From positions 124,001 to 188,000 of the forward strand of contig NC_047492.1 of NCBI RefSeq assembly GCF_002079055.1: a DNA stretch of 64,000 nucleotides, written 5' to 3'. Made by a program: the position numbers and the translations under genes. Shown here piece by piece: positions 39,903 through 50,280 of the stretch. The DNA comes from Saccharomyces paradoxus. Lineage: Eukaryota > Ascomycota > Saccharomycetes > Saccharomycetales > Saccharomycetaceae. Numbering within the stretch: position 1 is the first letter of the stretch; every line of letters begins with the position of its first letter. A model generated the notes under the pieces. It was given only the letters and a program-made list of their open reading frames with translations. It was not told the origin of the DNA and did not search any database.

Positions 39903-42422
39903 ATGTTGGAGACGCTACGCGGGAATAAGCTACATTCTGGTACCTCGAAAGGCGCCAACAAAAAGTTAAACGAACTTTTGGAATCGTGCGATAATCTACC
40001 ATCAGCATCTTCTGAATTGGGTTCAATTCAAGTGAGTATTAATGAATTGAGAAGACGTGTTTTTCAATTGAAAAGCAAAAATAAAGTTAGCAATGACTAT
40101 ACCAAAGCCCACTATTTATTGGCTAACAGCGGCTTAACCTTTGAAGATGTTGATTCTTTCATTAAAGACTTGCAAACGAACCAATTTTTGGAACCAAGTC
40201 CACCCAAAGTAATTGAGAGTGAGGAATTGGATTTCTATCTCAAAACTAAAAAGGAAGAGAACATTTTGATGTCTATCGAACAGCTTTTAAACGGTGCTAC
40301 AAAAGATTTTGATAATTTTATCAATCATAACTTAAATCTCGATTGGACTCAGCATAAAGGTGAAGTCATGAAAAACTTTGGTATCCTTATACAAGATAAG
40401 AAAACCATTGACCACAAGAAATCGGTCAGTTCTTTAGACCCGAAACTTCCAAGTTGGGGCAATAAGGGCAATAATATTTTAAATAGCAACGAATCCAGAT
40501 TAAATGTCAACGAAAATAATATTCTTAGAGAAAAGTTTGAGAATTATGCAAGAATTGTATTTCAATTTAACAACAGTAGACAAGCAAATGGAAATTTTGA
40601 TATAGCTAATGAGTTCATCTCAATATTATCTTCTGCGAACGGATCAAGAAACGCTCAATTACTAGAGAGTTGGAAGATTCTGGAATCGATGAAAGGTAAG
40701 GACATTAATATTGTTGAAGTCGGAAAACAGTACCTTGAGCAACAGTTTTTACAATATGCCGACAATTTATATAAGAAGAACATGAATGAAGGATTGGCAA
40801 CCAACGTCAATAAAATCAAGTCCTTCATTGATACAAAGTTGAAGAAAGCAGACAAATCATGGAAGATTTCTAATTTAACTGTTATCAATGGTGTTCCAAT
40901 ATGGGCCTTAATATTTTATCTTTTAAGGGCAGGCCTAATCAAGGAAGCATTGCAGGTTCTAGTAGAGAACAAGGCTAATATCAAAAAAGTAGAACAATCG
41001 TTCCTTACTTATTTCAAAGCATATGCTTCTTCAAAGGACCACGGTTTACCGGTGGAATATTCCACCAAGCTTCACACCGAATACAACCAACATATAAAAA
41101 GCTCACTAGATGGCGATCCTTATCGCCTAGCTGTCTATAAATTGATCGGAAGATGCGACTTAAGTAGAAAAAATATTCCTGCAGTCACTTTAAGCATCGA
41201 AGATTGGTTGTGGATGCATCTCATGTTGATCAAAGAAAACGACGCGGAAAATGATCCTGTTTATGAAAGATACTGCTTAGAAGACTTCCAAAACATAATA
41301 ATATCGTATGGGCCATCTCGCTTTTCAAACTATTATTTACAAACACTTTTGTTAAGTGGAATCTATGGATTAGCTATTGATTATACTTATACGTTTAGTG
41401 AAATGGATGCGGTACATTTGGCAATAGGGCTAGCAAGCCTGAAGCTATTTAAGGTTGATAGCTCAACACGTTTGGCAACAAAAACTAAGAGAGATATCAG
41501 GTTCGCAAACGTACTAGCTAATTATACCAAGTCCTTTAGATATTCAGACCCTAGAGTTGCTGTGGAATACTTAGTTCTAATCACCTTAAATGAGGGGCCT
41601 TCTGATATCGAGTTATGTCATGAGGCCTTAAGAGAGCTAGTGTTGGAAACTAAAGAATTTACGGTTCTTTTAGGTAAAATTGGACGCGATGGAGCTAGAA
41701 TTCCGGGGGTGATCGAAGAAAGACAACCTTTACTACACGTTCGTGATGAAAAGGAATTTCTGCATACAATTACAGAACAAGCAGCAAGAAGGGCGGATGA
41801 AGACGGTAGAATATATGACAGTATATTATTGTACCAGCTTGCTGAAGAATATGACATTGTTATTACCCTTGTCAATGGTTTATTAAGTGATACTCTCAGT
41901 GCGTCAGATTTAGACCAACCATTAGTTGGACCCGATGACAATAGTGAGACGAATCCTATCTTGTTGGCCAGGAGGATGGCGTCCATATATTTTGACAACG
42001 CTGGTATATCGAGACAGATTCATGTTAAAAACAAAGAAATTTGCATGTTACTCTTGAATATTTCCGCTATCAAGGAGCTATACTTCAATAAACAATGGCA
42101 AGAAACATTATCCCAGATGGAGCTATTAGACTTACTTCCTTTCACAGACGAACTATCTGCTAGAAAGAAAGCACAAGATTTTTCTAGTTTAGATGATAAC
42201 GTTGTGAAAAATATTCCAAATTTGTTGATTATTACTCTAAGCTGTATATCGAACATGGTTCATACCTTGAACGACAGTAAGTATCAAACGTCCACAAAAG
42301 GTCAACAAATCGATTCTCTAAAAAATGTTGCGAGACAGTGTATGATTTATGCTGGTATGATTCAATACAGAATGCCCAGAGAAACATACAGCACCTTAAT
42401 CAATATAGATGTCTCTCTATGA
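39903..42422 (+). CDS. NIC96: Nucleoporin Nic96 (inner ring linker/scaffold)
   Basis: Nic96 is an essential scaffold nucleoporin that anchors the Nsp1-Nup49-Nup57 channel complex to the inner ring of the nuclear pore. The 839-residue product has an N-terminal predicted coiled region (about 20-60, with SINELRRRVFQLKSK) that binds the Nsp1 complex. A large all-helical domain (about 190-839) then includes GVPIWALIFYLLRAG and the conserved IGRDGARIPG. ATG at 39903 gives MLETLRGNK and the S. cerevisiae length; the frame is open a little upstream only from GTG. A separate 13-codon uORF in another frame ends 14 bp before it. Confidence 0.97.
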   Translation: MLETLRGNKLHSGTSKGANKKLNELLESCDNLPSASSELGSIQVSINELRRRVFQLKSKNKVSNDYTKAHYLLANSGLTFEDVDSFIKDLQTNQFLEPSPPKVIESEELDFYLKTKKEENILMSIEQLLNGATKDFDNFINHNLNLDWTQHKGEVMKNFGILIQDKKTIDHKKSVSSLDPKLPSWGNKGNNILNSNESRLNVNENNILREKFENYARIVFQFNNSRQANGNFDIANEFISILSSANGSRNAQLLESWKILESMKGKDINIVEVGKQYLEQQFLQYADNLYKKNMNEGLATNVNKIKSFIDTKLKKADKSWKISNLTVINGVPIWALIFYLLRAGLIKEALQVLVENKANIKKVEQSFLTYFKAYASSKDHGLPVEYSTKLHTEYNQHIKSSLDGDPYRLAVYKLIGRCDLSRKNIPAVTLSIEDWLWMHLMLIKENDAENDPVYERYCLEDFQNIIISYGPSRFSNYYLQTLLLSGIYGLAIDYTYTFSEMDAVHLAIGLASLKLFKVDSSTRLATKTKRDIRFANVLANYTKSFRYSDPRVAVEYLVLITLNEGPSDIELCHEALRELVLETKEFTVLLGKIGRDGARIPGVIEERQPLLHVRDEKEFLHTITEQAARRADEDGRIYDSILLYQLAEEYDIVITLVNGLLSDTLSASDLDQPLVGPDDNSETNPILLARRMASIYFDNAGISRQIHVKNKEICMLLLNISAIKELYFNKQWQETLSQMELLDLLPFTDELSARKKAQDFSSLDDNVVKNIPNLLIITLSCISNMVHTLNDSKYQTSTKGQQIDSLKNVARQCMIYAGMIQYRMPRETYSTLINIDVSL

Positions 42423-42562
42423 TTTTTTCTAAATATTGTGTATTTTTGTTTATATCTATATGTCAGTATGCGCGCATACTCAGTAAAAGTGTTAAAATGA
42501 CAATACAAAAAAAGCTATTTTACCTGCTCCATCTAATATTTTGGCTTTCGTTCTGAAAAACC

Positions 42563-43030
42563 TTAATCTGTCTTTTCTTGCTGTTTTCGCCTATATTCAG
42601 AATAATCCGGTTGGATTTCATAGGCATTGGGGCTATATGTCCTTTTTTTCTCAAGTTTACGATGGCGTCTTGCCAATCTTCTTTGTCTGCGTTCGTTAAA
42701 GTCAAGATCTTTCTCATTCTCAGATTCCGAAGAAGAAGATTCCGAAGAAGAAGATTCGTCATGATCTGATGGGTGGTTGCACTCTTCTTCAGCCTCATTT
42801 TGTGGATGAAAAATACAACAAATCTTGGTCTTTTTTTTATTCATATTTTCATTATCAATCACATTTTCTTCCCATCTTACGTTGTGCCTCGTGGGCCTTG
42901 CCTCTTGAGTTCTTGGAGGGTCTTGAGTTGCTCGAAGCTGCAGAACTGCAGGTACCTCTTCCACACTCACCGTTCGGGACCCCGCGGTCTGTTGTTGTTC
43001 TGATCCCATAGTCATTTGATTTCTACTCAT
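42563..43030 (-). CDS. YPI1: Regulatory inhibitor/partner of protein phosphatase 1, Ypi1
   Basis: Ypi1 (inhibitor-3 homolog) binds the type-1 phosphatase Glc7 and influences its nuclear targeting, mitotic role and glycogen metabolism. The 155-residue hydrophilic protein has the PP1-docking element [10 protein letters not shown] at 49-58, where NVRW is the RVxF-type core. Next are Cys/His residues ([18 protein letters not shown]), a Ser/Glu acidic tract built from a repeated codon block, and a basic [17 protein letters not shown] segment. Synteny and sequence agree. It is divergent from RPN11. Confidence 0.95.
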   Translation of the reverse strand: MSRNQMTMGSEQQQTAGSRTVSVEEVPAVLQLRATQDPPRTQEARPTRHNVRWEENVIDNENMNKKKTKICCIFHPQNEAEEECNHPSDHDESSSSESSSSESENEKDLDFNERRQRRLARRHRKLEKKRTYSPNAYEIQPDYSEYRRKQQEKTD

Positions 43031-43297
43031 CCTTATACAGTTAATTGAAGGCTAAACTCGCAACTACTGGCTGTTATAAGCTCTTGGGCGATTGATTCGA
43101 ATCGTTTCTAAATGATTAATATGGCCCCTTGTTTACGCTGGAACGCACGTCGCTAATGATTTCGGACCTCCAAGGTGGCAAATTCAAAGAGAAGCCTTTA
43201 TAACCTAAGGAACGATTTATGACCAGTAGTATCCTGGAGGAGAGAAACGGCAGGAAATAGCACAGTTAAGAGGACTGAAAGGGGAATACGAAACACA
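43031..43297. promoter_or_regulatory. YPI1/RPN11 divergent promoter with PACE and Abf1-like sites
   Basis: GGTGGCAAA at 43174-43182 is a full match to the proteasome-associated control element bound by Rpn4, about 116 bp before RPN11. CGTCGCTAATGAT at 43148-43160 is, in reverse, a match to the Abf1 core RTCRYNNNNNACG. Confidence 0.8.
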
Positions 43298-44218
43298 ATG
43301 GAACGACTACAGAGATTGATGATGAATAGTAAGGTGGGATCCGCGGACACCGGACGTGACGATACGAAGGAAACCGTTTATATTTCTTCGATCGCGCTTT
43401 TAAAGATGCTGAAGCATGGTAGAGCTGGTGTTCCCATGGAAGTCATGGGGTTGATGTTAGGTGAGTTTGTTGACGATTATACGGTCAACGTTGTGGACGT
43501 GTTTGCGATGCCTCAATCGGGTACCGGTGTTTCTGTTGAGGCTGTGGATGATGTTTTCCAAGCTAAGATGATGGATATGTTAAAGCAAACTGGCAGAGAC
43601 CAAATGGTTGTTGGATGGTACCATTCCCATCCCGGGTTCGGCTGTTGGCTATCCTCTGTGGATGTTAACACTCAAAAATCTTTTGAACAATTAAACAGCA
43701 GAGCTGTTGCTGTTGTTGTTGACCCTATCCAATCCGTTAAGGGAAAAGTTGTCATTGATGCTTTTAGGTTGATTGACACGGGCGCATTGATAAATAACTT
43801 AGAGCCTAGACAAACAACCTCGAACACGGGTTTGTTGAACAAGGCCAATATTCAAGCCTTAATTCATGGTCTGAATAGACATTACTATTCTTTAAATATT
43901 GATTACCATAAGACCGTGCAAGAAACCAAGATGCTAATGAACTTACATAAAGAGCAATGGCAATCGGGTCTTAAGATGTACGATTACGAAGAAAAGGAAG
44001 AATCAAATTTGGCCGCTACAAAGAGTATGGTTAAGATTGCCGAACAGTACTCAAAGAGAATAGAAGAAGAAAAGGAATTGACCGAAGAGGAACTGAAGAC
44101 AAGATACGTTGGTAGACAGGATCCAAAGAAGCACCTTTCTGAAACAGCAGATGAGACGCTGGAAAATAATATTGTTTCCGTGCTGACGGCGGGTGTTAAT
44201 TCAGTGGCAATTAAATAA
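43298..44218 (+). CDS. RPN11: 26S proteasome lid deubiquitinase Rpn11
   Basis: Rpn11 is the JAMM zinc metalloprotease of the 19S lid that removes ubiquitin chains from substrates during degradation. In the 306 residues the MPN domain covers about 26-165. The metal-binding JAMM motif is intact: Glu48, then [14 protein letters not shown] with His109, His111 and Asp122. A C-terminal helical region (about 210-306) pairs with Rpn8 and the lid. Length equals S. cerevisiae. The PACE element upstream indicates Rpn4 control with the other proteasome genes. Confidence 0.98.
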   Translation: MERLQRLMMNSKVGSADTGRDDTKETVYISSIALLKMLKHGRAGVPMEVMGLMLGEFVDDYTVNVVDVFAMPQSGTGVSVEAVDDVFQAKMMDMLKQTGRDQMVVGWYHSHPGFGCWLSSVDVNTQKSFEQLNSRAVAVVVDPIQSVKGKVVIDAFRLIDTGALINNLEPRQTTSNTGLLNKANIQALIHGLNRHYYSLNIDYHKTVQETKMLMNLHKEQWQSGLKMYDYEEKEESNLAATKSMVKIAEQYSKRIEEEKELTEEELKTRYVGRQDPKKHLSETADETLENNIVSVLTAGVNSVAIK

Positions 44219-44403
44219 CAGATTTATAAAAGTCATTATGCATTAAATAACTAGAAAGCCCTCTACATATATATTATATTGTATTTTCTTTAAAAAAATC
44301 CAATGAAGGGTCAATGGAATGGGAAAGAGAAACTCCATCGGGAGTGAATAGGCTTCTCAGTCAGTAAATTAAATGGATATTAGGAGTTTCAGTGCCGAAT
44401 TTT

Positions 44404-45750
44404 TCACTTTTTTTTTTCCCATACCTGTATAAACGTTTCGTTAAGAAATAAGAGCTCAGCTTCTTTATCTGTTGTATTTATACCGTCTATTTCTATCCAT
44501 TTTTCACTTTTGTCATCATACAGCTGAGTAATCCAATGACTTTTTTCGTCACCATTAAATGTGTTTCCATCCGTGGATGATGGTTTGATGATCACATGAA
44601 CCACGTTTGCTTTTAAGCGATACTTGGCGTCCAAAATCTCAAGTTCACTGGAAAATTCTACTAACGTTTGGTTCCTATTTTTGACAGGATGTTCACTGTT
44701 ACGGTCGAACCTATTGAAATGAAATATCAAGAACTGCGGTAACCGCGTTAATTCAAAAACAGGGCTAGTAGAGGAGCTTCTGGAGTTAGCGAATTTAGTC
44801 AATAATTTAGTGATATTTATTTGTGGAAGATCATCAACGCTGTTACCATCTTCAAAGGGTGAAAACTCTGGCAAATCCAAGGTCAAAACCCAAAATGGTT
44901 TGGCAATGACTTTGTTTGTAACAGATCCACTGGTGTCAGGCTCATTTCCAAATTTCGCTATCCTTACTTTGCCTTTACAAGATTGATTTAAAATTGATTT
45001 TAATTGGTTCGAAGTCGAGCAAATTTTATTGAATAACCATAAAAGAAAGAAACGCGGATCTATGGGATCCAAATTAAACCCTTCTTTAACTTTCAAATAG
45101 GCAACAAAATCGTCAATGGAAAGATAATGTTTGAATAATTTAGGAGACCAAATTTTCTTTATGCATATGGATAACCTTTTGATAAATTCCCCTTGATTAT
45201 CAAAATGATTCAACAGGAAGTGGTCACGTAATGGGGCCATGTGCGACATTAAAAGCAATACACTATGCGCATAATCATAAGTTGCCGCATTGGTAAATCC
45301 TATAAATCCATTCATATATGCACGATTGTTCAAGTCGAAACATTGCCTGGGAAAGCTTTCTAGGTCACGCGGGCAATAAGTGGGATAAACCGCAAATTTT
45401 ATGCTGTTCAACAATTGAACCTTACTGTCGTGTGAAATGTGGACATTTTGCGGTAAAATGTAAAACTTCAAACTTGTCAAATTCAAGAAGACGTGATGGT
45501 TTTCATCAATTGAGTGGATGAAAGCAGGACTCCTTTCATGTCTTCCCTGATAATAGTGTCCACACACGAGACAACAGTACACGTTCAAAGGAGATAGAGT
45601 AATGCAGCAAATCTTCTCAGAATCGAAGTCCAGTTTTTCTCTTACTACCGTCTCAAGATAGGCATAGTTTGGTTCTGGAGACTTTATCTTTTTCACTACC
45701 TCTTGCTTCAACTCATTTTCAGAATGTCTCCTCTTTTTATCGACCTCCAT
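44404..45750 (-). CDS. SAD1: Spliceosomal tri-snRNP factor Sad1 (USP39-like, inactive)
   Basis: Sad1 keeps the U4/U6.U5 tri-snRNP ready for spliceosome activation. The 448-residue protein has an N-terminal nuclear signal (KKRRHSENELK), a zinc-finger UBP domain (about 45-105, Cys/His pattern from CCITLSPLNVYCCLVCGHYYQGRH) and a ubiquitin-protease fold. At the place where active enzymes have GNTCYLN it reads GFTNAATYD, so the catalytic Cys is absent, as known for Sad1/USP39. The ATG at 45750 gives MEVDKKRRHS and the S. cerevisiae length; four more codons are open upstream. It is divergent from YFR006W. Confidence 0.96.
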   Translation of the reverse strand: MEVDKKRRHSENELKQEVVKKIKSPEPNYAYLETVVREKLDFDSEKICCITLSPLNVYCCLVCGHYYQGRHERSPAFIHSIDENHHVFLNLTSLKFYILPQNVHISHDSKVQLLNSIKFAVYPTYCPRDLESFPRQCFDLNNRAYMNGFIGFTNAATYDYAHSVLLLMSHMAPLRDHFLLNHFDNQGEFIKRLSICIKKIWSPKLFKHYLSIDDFVAYLKVKEGFNLDPIDPRFFLLWLFNKICSTSNQLKSILNQSCKGKVRIAKFGNEPDTSGSVTNKVIAKPFWVLTLDLPEFSPFEDGNSVDDLPQINITKLLTKFANSRSSSTSPVFELTRLPQFLIFHFNRFDRNSEHPVKNRNQTLVEFSSELEILDAKYRLKANVVHVIIKPSSTDGNTFNGDEKSHWITQLYDDKSEKWIEIDGINTTDKEAELLFLNETFIQVWEKKK

Positions 45751-46017
45751 TATAAACAGCACTTAAGGTTAACACCCAGTAAACGATGAACCACTAAGAG
45801 GAAGCTTAAAATGCTGCCATTTTTTTTCCTAATTCGTCATTTTTTTCTTTATCAAGATTTTTCAGTCTCTTTGGTATTGCTTACTATGCGCGAGGGAGGA
45901 TCAATTGACACTTTCCGCTACGGCCATTCTTCAGAAACTGTGTCATCTTTTTTCTAGGTCGAGCTGTGGGAAAAGCTTGGAAAATATCAGGTATAAACCC
46001 CATATGTTGTTGAAGTG

Positions 46018-47625
46018 ATGTGCCTTGAACCAATCTCTCTTGTTGTTTTCGGATCCCTGGTGTTTTTCTTTGGCTTGGTGAAGTATATCAAACGTGGAGA
46101 AGGGCTAAAAACAAGGGCTGTTTTACAATCAAAGTACAAGGATAAGTATTATTACAGTAAAGAGGAAGAGGAAGAAATGGGCGAACTGGCAAACGTGAAT
46201 GAAATTCCGGTGAAGATAAGAAACCAGAAGTATCCTGCAAAAGAACATAACTTGAGAGTTAAAGATTTGTTGTTCAAACGCAATTCAAAGCTGTCAAAGG
46301 TGTCCACTGCATTTTTTATTGCTGGCGAGGAATTAGAAGGAAACAAGTATTGTGACACTACTAGAGAATACAGACAAAATAGATATTTCTATCATTTGTC
46401 AGGTGTTGATATACCTGCTTCGGCGTTATTGTTTAACTGTAGTACAGATAAATTGACATTGTTTTTGCCAAACATCGATGAAGAAGACGTCATGTGGAGC
46501 GGTATGCCTTTGAGTTTGGATGAAGCAGTGAGAGTATTTGACGTTGATGAAGTCTTGTACATATCTGATTTGGGGTCGAAATTTAAAGAGCTGGAAGACT
46601 TTGCTATCTTTACCACCGATTTAGACAATGTTCATGATGAGAATATTGCAAAATTACTAATCCCTTCAGACTCTGACTTCTTTTATGCTATGGATGAAAC
46701 TAGAGCGATTAAGGATTGGTATGAAATTGAGATCATCAGAAAAGCTTGTCAGATTTCAGACAAGAGTCATTTGGCCGTTATGTCTGCGTTGCCCATCGAG
46801 TTGAACGAGTTACAAATGCAAGCTGAGTTCGAATACCATGCCACCCGTCAAGGTGGTCGTTCTTTGGGATATGACCCCATTTGTTGTTCTGGACCGGCGT
46901 GTGGGACATTACACTACGTCAAGAATTCCGAAGATATCAAAGGTAAACATTCCATTTTAATTGATGCAGGTGCAGAATGGAGACAATATACAAGTGATAT
47001 TACCAGATGTTTCCCGACCTCAGGCAAGTTTACTGCGGAACATCGTGAAGTTTATGAAACCGTTCTTGATATGCAAAACCAAGCAATGGAACAGATCAAA
47101 CCTGGTGCTAAATGGGACGATTTGCATGCATTGACACACAAAGTCCTTATTAAACATTTCTTAAGTATGGGCATATTTAAGAAAGAGTTTTCTGAAGATG
47201 AAATCTTTAAAAGAAGGGCTTCTTGCGCTTTTTATCCCCATGGACTAGGCCATATGTTGGGGCTTGATGTACACGACGTTGGTGGTAATCCAAACTATGA
47301 TGACCCAGATCCAATGTTTAGGTACTTAAGAATTCGCCGTCCTTTGAAAGAGAATATGATTATTACCAATGAACCAGGTTGTTATTTCAACCAATTCTTG
47401 ATCAAAGAATTTTTAGAAAAGCACCCCGAAAGATTGGAACTTGTCGATATGAACGTGTTAAAAAAATATATGTATGTTGGTGGTGTTAGAATCGAAGATG
47501 ATATTCTTGTTACTAAAGATGGTTACGAGAACCTAACTGGTATCACTTCTGACCCAGATGAAATTGAAAAAATCGTTCAAAAAGGTTTAAAGAAAACCCG
47601 TTCAGGTTTCCACGTAGTCGTTTAA
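46018..47625 (+). CDS. Putative Xaa-Pro dipeptidase (M24B), ortholog of YFR006W
   Basis: The 535-residue protein has an N-terminal hydrophobic segment (about 5-20, ISLVVFGSLVFFFGLV), suggesting a membrane anchor. It then has an aminopeptidase-P N-domain (about 65-200) and a pita-bread M24 metalloprotease domain. Likely metal ligands are Asp in LIDAG, Asp in DITRC, His in GLGHMLGLD, Glu in TNEPGCYF and Glu in VRIEDD. HYVKNSED and HDVGG are also typical of prolidases. All ligands look intact. ATG 46018 is preceded in frame by a GTG. The S. cerevisiae gene is uncharacterised; substrate and location are inferred only from the family. Confidence 0.92.
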   Translation: MCLEPISLVVFGSLVFFFGLVKYIKRGEGLKTRAVLQSKYKDKYYYSKEEEEEMGELANVNEIPVKIRNQKYPAKEHNLRVKDLLFKRNSKLSKVSTAFFIAGEELEGNKYCDTTREYRQNRYFYHLSGVDIPASALLFNCSTDKLTLFLPNIDEEDVMWSGMPLSLDEAVRVFDVDEVLYISDLGSKFKELEDFAIFTTDLDNVHDENIAKLLIPSDSDFFYAMDETRAIKDWYEIEIIRKACQISDKSHLAVMSALPIELNELQMQAEFEYHATRQGGRSLGYDPICCSGPACGTLHYVKNSEDIKGKHSILIDAGAEWRQYTSDITRCFPTSGKFTAEHREVYETVLDMQNQAMEQIKPGAKWDDLHALTHKVLIKHFLSMGIFKKEFSEDEIFKRRASCAFYPHGLGHMLGLDVHDVGGNPNYDDPDPMFRYLRIRRPLKENMIITNEPGCYFNQFLIKEFLEKHPERLELVDMNVLKKYMYVGGVRIEDDILVTKDGYENLTGITSDPDEIEKIVQKGLKKTRSGFHVVV

Positions 47626-47811
47626 GTATTGGCTTTTTTTTTTTTTGAATTACTTCCCAAAGTTAATATATTCGTTTATGCTTCGTCATACATAAGTATA
47701 ATCTTTTTGGATTCTTCATATAACTAGATTTGAAATTACAAAAATTAGCACTGAAAAAGTCAAGTAGCAGTCCAGGCTAGTATACAACTTCCTGATATAG
47801 GAAAAAATAAA

Positions 47812-47903
47812 TGCGAATTCTGTGGATCGAACACAGGACCTCCAGATAACTTGACCGAAGTTTTTTCTTCAGTCTGGCGCTCTCCCAACTGAGCTAAATC
47901 CGC
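47812..47903 (-). tRNA. tRNA-Phe (GAA) with 19-nt intron
   Basis: On the minus strand the gene starts GCGGATTTAGCTCAG and ends GAATTCGCA. The anticodon GAA is at 47870-47868. Exon 1 (37 nt) is 47867-47903, the intron (19 nt, one base 3' of the anticodon) is 47848-47866, and exon 2 (36 nt) is 47812-47847. The intron pairs with the anticodon, as usual in yeast. A T-rich terminator follows at 47802-47811. It corresponds to tF(GAA)F by position. Confidence 0.97.
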
Positions 47904-48012
47904 TTCTGTTTGATGGAAATCCTTCTCTCAAATAAACTAAAAATCTACGATGGATTATGGTTTGTCTTCATTTTTAAATTTAATTCTTCTCCCTATGGAA
48001 ATCTGATGATTC

Positions 48013-48331
48013 TGAGAATTAGGTGAATAATTAGATAATTGTTGGGATTCCATTGTTACGAAAGGCTATAATATTAGGTATATAGAATATACTAGAAGTT
48101 CTCCTCGAGGATATAGGAATCCACAAAAGGGAAACGATAGTTCTACATAGTGTTATAACTTTATCTTCTTTCCTTTTATATGTTGTCATTCATTATCCTA
48201 TTACATTATCAATCCTTGCATTTCAGCTTTTATTAGATTGGATGACTGTTTCTCAATTTTTATGCCATCCTCTTGCACCGCATGTTATAATATAATATTA
48301 AATAGATGATATTAGAATTTCATTCCAACAG
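48013..48331 (-). mobile_element. Solo delta LTR with perfect target-site duplication
   Basis: On the plus strand it runs from TGAGAATTAGG to TTTCATTCCAACA, an inverted Ty1/Ty2-type delta of 319 bp. It is flanked by GATTC at 48008-48012 and 48332-48336, so the LTR is a full-length single insertion reduced to a solo LTR by recombination. It looks whole as an LTR, lacks a Ty body and is probably fairly young. It is closely similar to the copy at 52390-52706. Confidence 0.88.
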
Positions 48332-48392
48332 ATTCAGAACTCGAAAACTTTGCAGACTGTGAAGATTCCTTTTTAGTATAACAATCAAAAGC

Positions 48393-48512
48393 TGAGAATT
48401 TAGTAAATACTCAGATAATTGTTCAGATCCCATTTTGATTAAGACAGCATTCTAAGAAATTCCCCTCGAGGACCGAATGAAAAATTCTGCGTAATTCTAT
48501 AATTACTGTTAT
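48393..48512 (-). mobile_element. Delta LTR fragment
   Basis: TGAGAATTTAGTAAATAC, followed by ATAATTGTTCAGATCCCATTT and CCCCTCGAGGA, follows the delta 3' end pattern in reverse. It is a broken, diverged and older piece. The right boundary is approximate. Confidence 0.6.
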
Positions 48513-48517
48513 TGTCG

Positions 48518-48806
48518 TGAGAAATAGATGAATCCTGAGGTAATTGTTGAGATTCCGTTGTTGATAAAGGATGTAATATTAAGTACACAGAATATGTTAG
48601 AATACTGACCTATTATTCTTCATAATTAATCAATTAGTGATTATATGGAGTAATCAGATGCGAGACGTCATTGATGTTTCAGGACGGAGAATGATATGTG
48701 ACTGCGTCTGCTTTTATTCTTAATTTATGTCATTTTTTAATGCCTTTTGTGATATTCTAGTAATATGAATACTATCGGTGGAAGTCGTCCACTTTTATTC
48801 CAGCAG
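48518..48806 (-). mobile_element. Strongly diverged delta LTR
   Basis: It starts TGAGAAATAGATG, passes through TTGTTGAGATTCCG and AAGGATGTAATATTAAG, and ends with TCTAGTAATATGAATACTA then TTTTATTCCAGCA, the two ends of an inverted delta. The middle is hard to align by eye. It is old and broken. Confidence 0.55.
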
Positions 48807-49218
48807 TGTCGTATTTACGCTTCGCATACAATGGTGTCCTTATAACATTAACAATAGTTTCAGCATGCTGTATCGATAATAATATATCGACGATTACTTA
48901 TTCTTGTCCTAATGATTATTGCCATGAGGCAATTCTTTTCCAATCTCACTTGCCCTTACATAAGCAAAAGGCATATCATCACTTCTTTGGGCTTATCAAG
49001 CTCTCCCAACAGTTTATATAGACTTTTCCTGCATAGAACCGGTAATCTTGCTTTCTTGCTCGTACAAACTGTATTGTTTTTCATTCATTAAATGCGTACC
49101 TACCTGTAGGCATCATCAAGTATTGTTCTTCGGGCAAAATAAGGAAACAACTTTGTTAAATTATTTCAGAAATACACGTTTCTACCCTGTATAATACCAG
49201 AGGATCATTACAAATACA

Positions 49219-50280
49219 ATGGTTGATACGCATAAACTAGCAGACGACGTTCTTCAGCTATTGGATAACCGTATCGAAGACAATTATAGGGCTTGTGTTG
49301 TCCTAGTCGGTTCTCCAGGTTCTGGTAAGTCTACCGTTGCAGAAGAACTTTGTCAAATTATAAATGAAAGATATCACACCTTTTTGTCGGAGCATCCGAA
49401 TATTATTGAAGTCAATGATGGGCAGAAACCTATAGTTGACTTGGTAGGTTCTCTAAAATCTCTCCAGCCAAATGAAGTAGCTGAAATGATTGAAAATCAG
49501 GGGCTGTTTAAAAATCATGTTGAGGATGTCAATTTCCAACCCGTCAAGTACTCAGACCTTACGTCAAATAACAGAGAATGTACCACAGTAGTTTCCAGAG
49601 GTGGTATTGCAAATGCCATCAGAATTGCAGCGGCTAACAATCCTGCCAATGCTGACCAATTGGGTCAGAATAGTATCAATATAGCGCAAATTGTTCCAAT
49701 GGATGGATTTCATTTATCTCGCAGATGTCTAGACTTATTTAAAGACCCGAAAACTGCTCATAAAAGAAGAGGTTCGCCATCAACGTTCGACAGTAATAAT
49801 TTCTTGCAACTGTGTAAAATTCTAGCCAAGACGTCCCTGTGTAAGGTCTCCTCACATGGTAAGTCTTACCTCACGTCAAGCGTTTTTGAAAAGTTATCCA
49901 AAACTTTTAGCCAAGCGGTTCCTGATATCTTTATTCCCGGGTTTGATCATGCTCTAAAGGACCCAACTCAAGACCAGTACTGTATTTCCAAATTTACAAG
50001 GATTGTTATACTCGAAGGTTTATATCTACTATATGACCAAGAAAACTGGAAGGAAATATACCAAACATTAGCTGATACGGGGGCTCTTCTTGTTTATAAG
50101 ATTGACATAGACTATGAGGTCACCGAAGAAAGGGTGGCCAAAAGGCATCTGCAATCAGGCTTGGTGACGACTATTTCAGAAGGACGAGAAAAGTTTCGCA
50201 GCAATGATTTGTTAAATGGCAAGGATATAGACAAGCATTTGATTAAGGTTGATAATATTGTTCATATTCGAAACGATTAG
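49219..50280 (+). CDS. YFH7: P-loop kinase Yfh7
   Basis: Yfh7 is a P-loop NTPase related to phosphoribulokinase, uridine and pantothenate kinases; its substrate is not known to me. The 353-residue protein has Walker A GSPGSGKS at 31-38, followed by an insertion typical of the fungal protein. The MDGFHLSRRCLDLF segment (about 160) resembles the substrate-binding DGFH motif of uridine-kinase-like enzymes, and VILEGLYLLY is a probable Walker-B-like strand. A lid region has EERVAKRHLQSG. Length equals S. cerevisiae. The start is the first ATG downstream of the LTR region. Confidence 0.94.
   Translation: MVDTHKLADDVLQLLDNRIEDNYRACVVLVGSPGSGKSTVAEELCQIINERYHTFLSEHPNIIEVNDGQKPIVDLVGSLKSLQPNEVAEMIENQGLFKNHVEDVNFQPVKYSDLTSNNRECTTVVSRGGIANAIRIAAANNPANADQLGQNSINIAQIVPMDGFHLSRRCLDLFKDPKTAHKRRGSPSTFDSNNFLQLCKILAKTSLCKVSSHGKSYLTSSVFEKLSKTFSQAVPDIFIPGFDHALKDPTQDQYCISKFTRIVILEGLYLLYDQENWKEIYQTLADTGALLVYKIDIDYEVTEERVAKRHLQSGLVTTISEGREKFRSNDLLNGKDIDKHLIKVDNIVHIRND

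Larger units (their letters stand above)
47904..49218. other. Gap 5' of tRNA-Phe, dominated by delta LTR fossils
   Basis: 1.3 kb without a protein gene. Three delta remnants (48013-48331, 48393-48512, 48518-48806) fill most of it, all in the same orientation as tRNA-Phe. From about 48807 the sequence is the YFH7 upstream region. A 71-codon ORF at 48806-49021 is not supported. Confidence 0.75.

Noticed and set aside
48806-49021. 71-codon ORF between the delta fossils and YFH7
   Set aside because: It begins with a non-ATG-supported frame at the end of an LTR remnant; composition is not protein-like and synteny does not support it.
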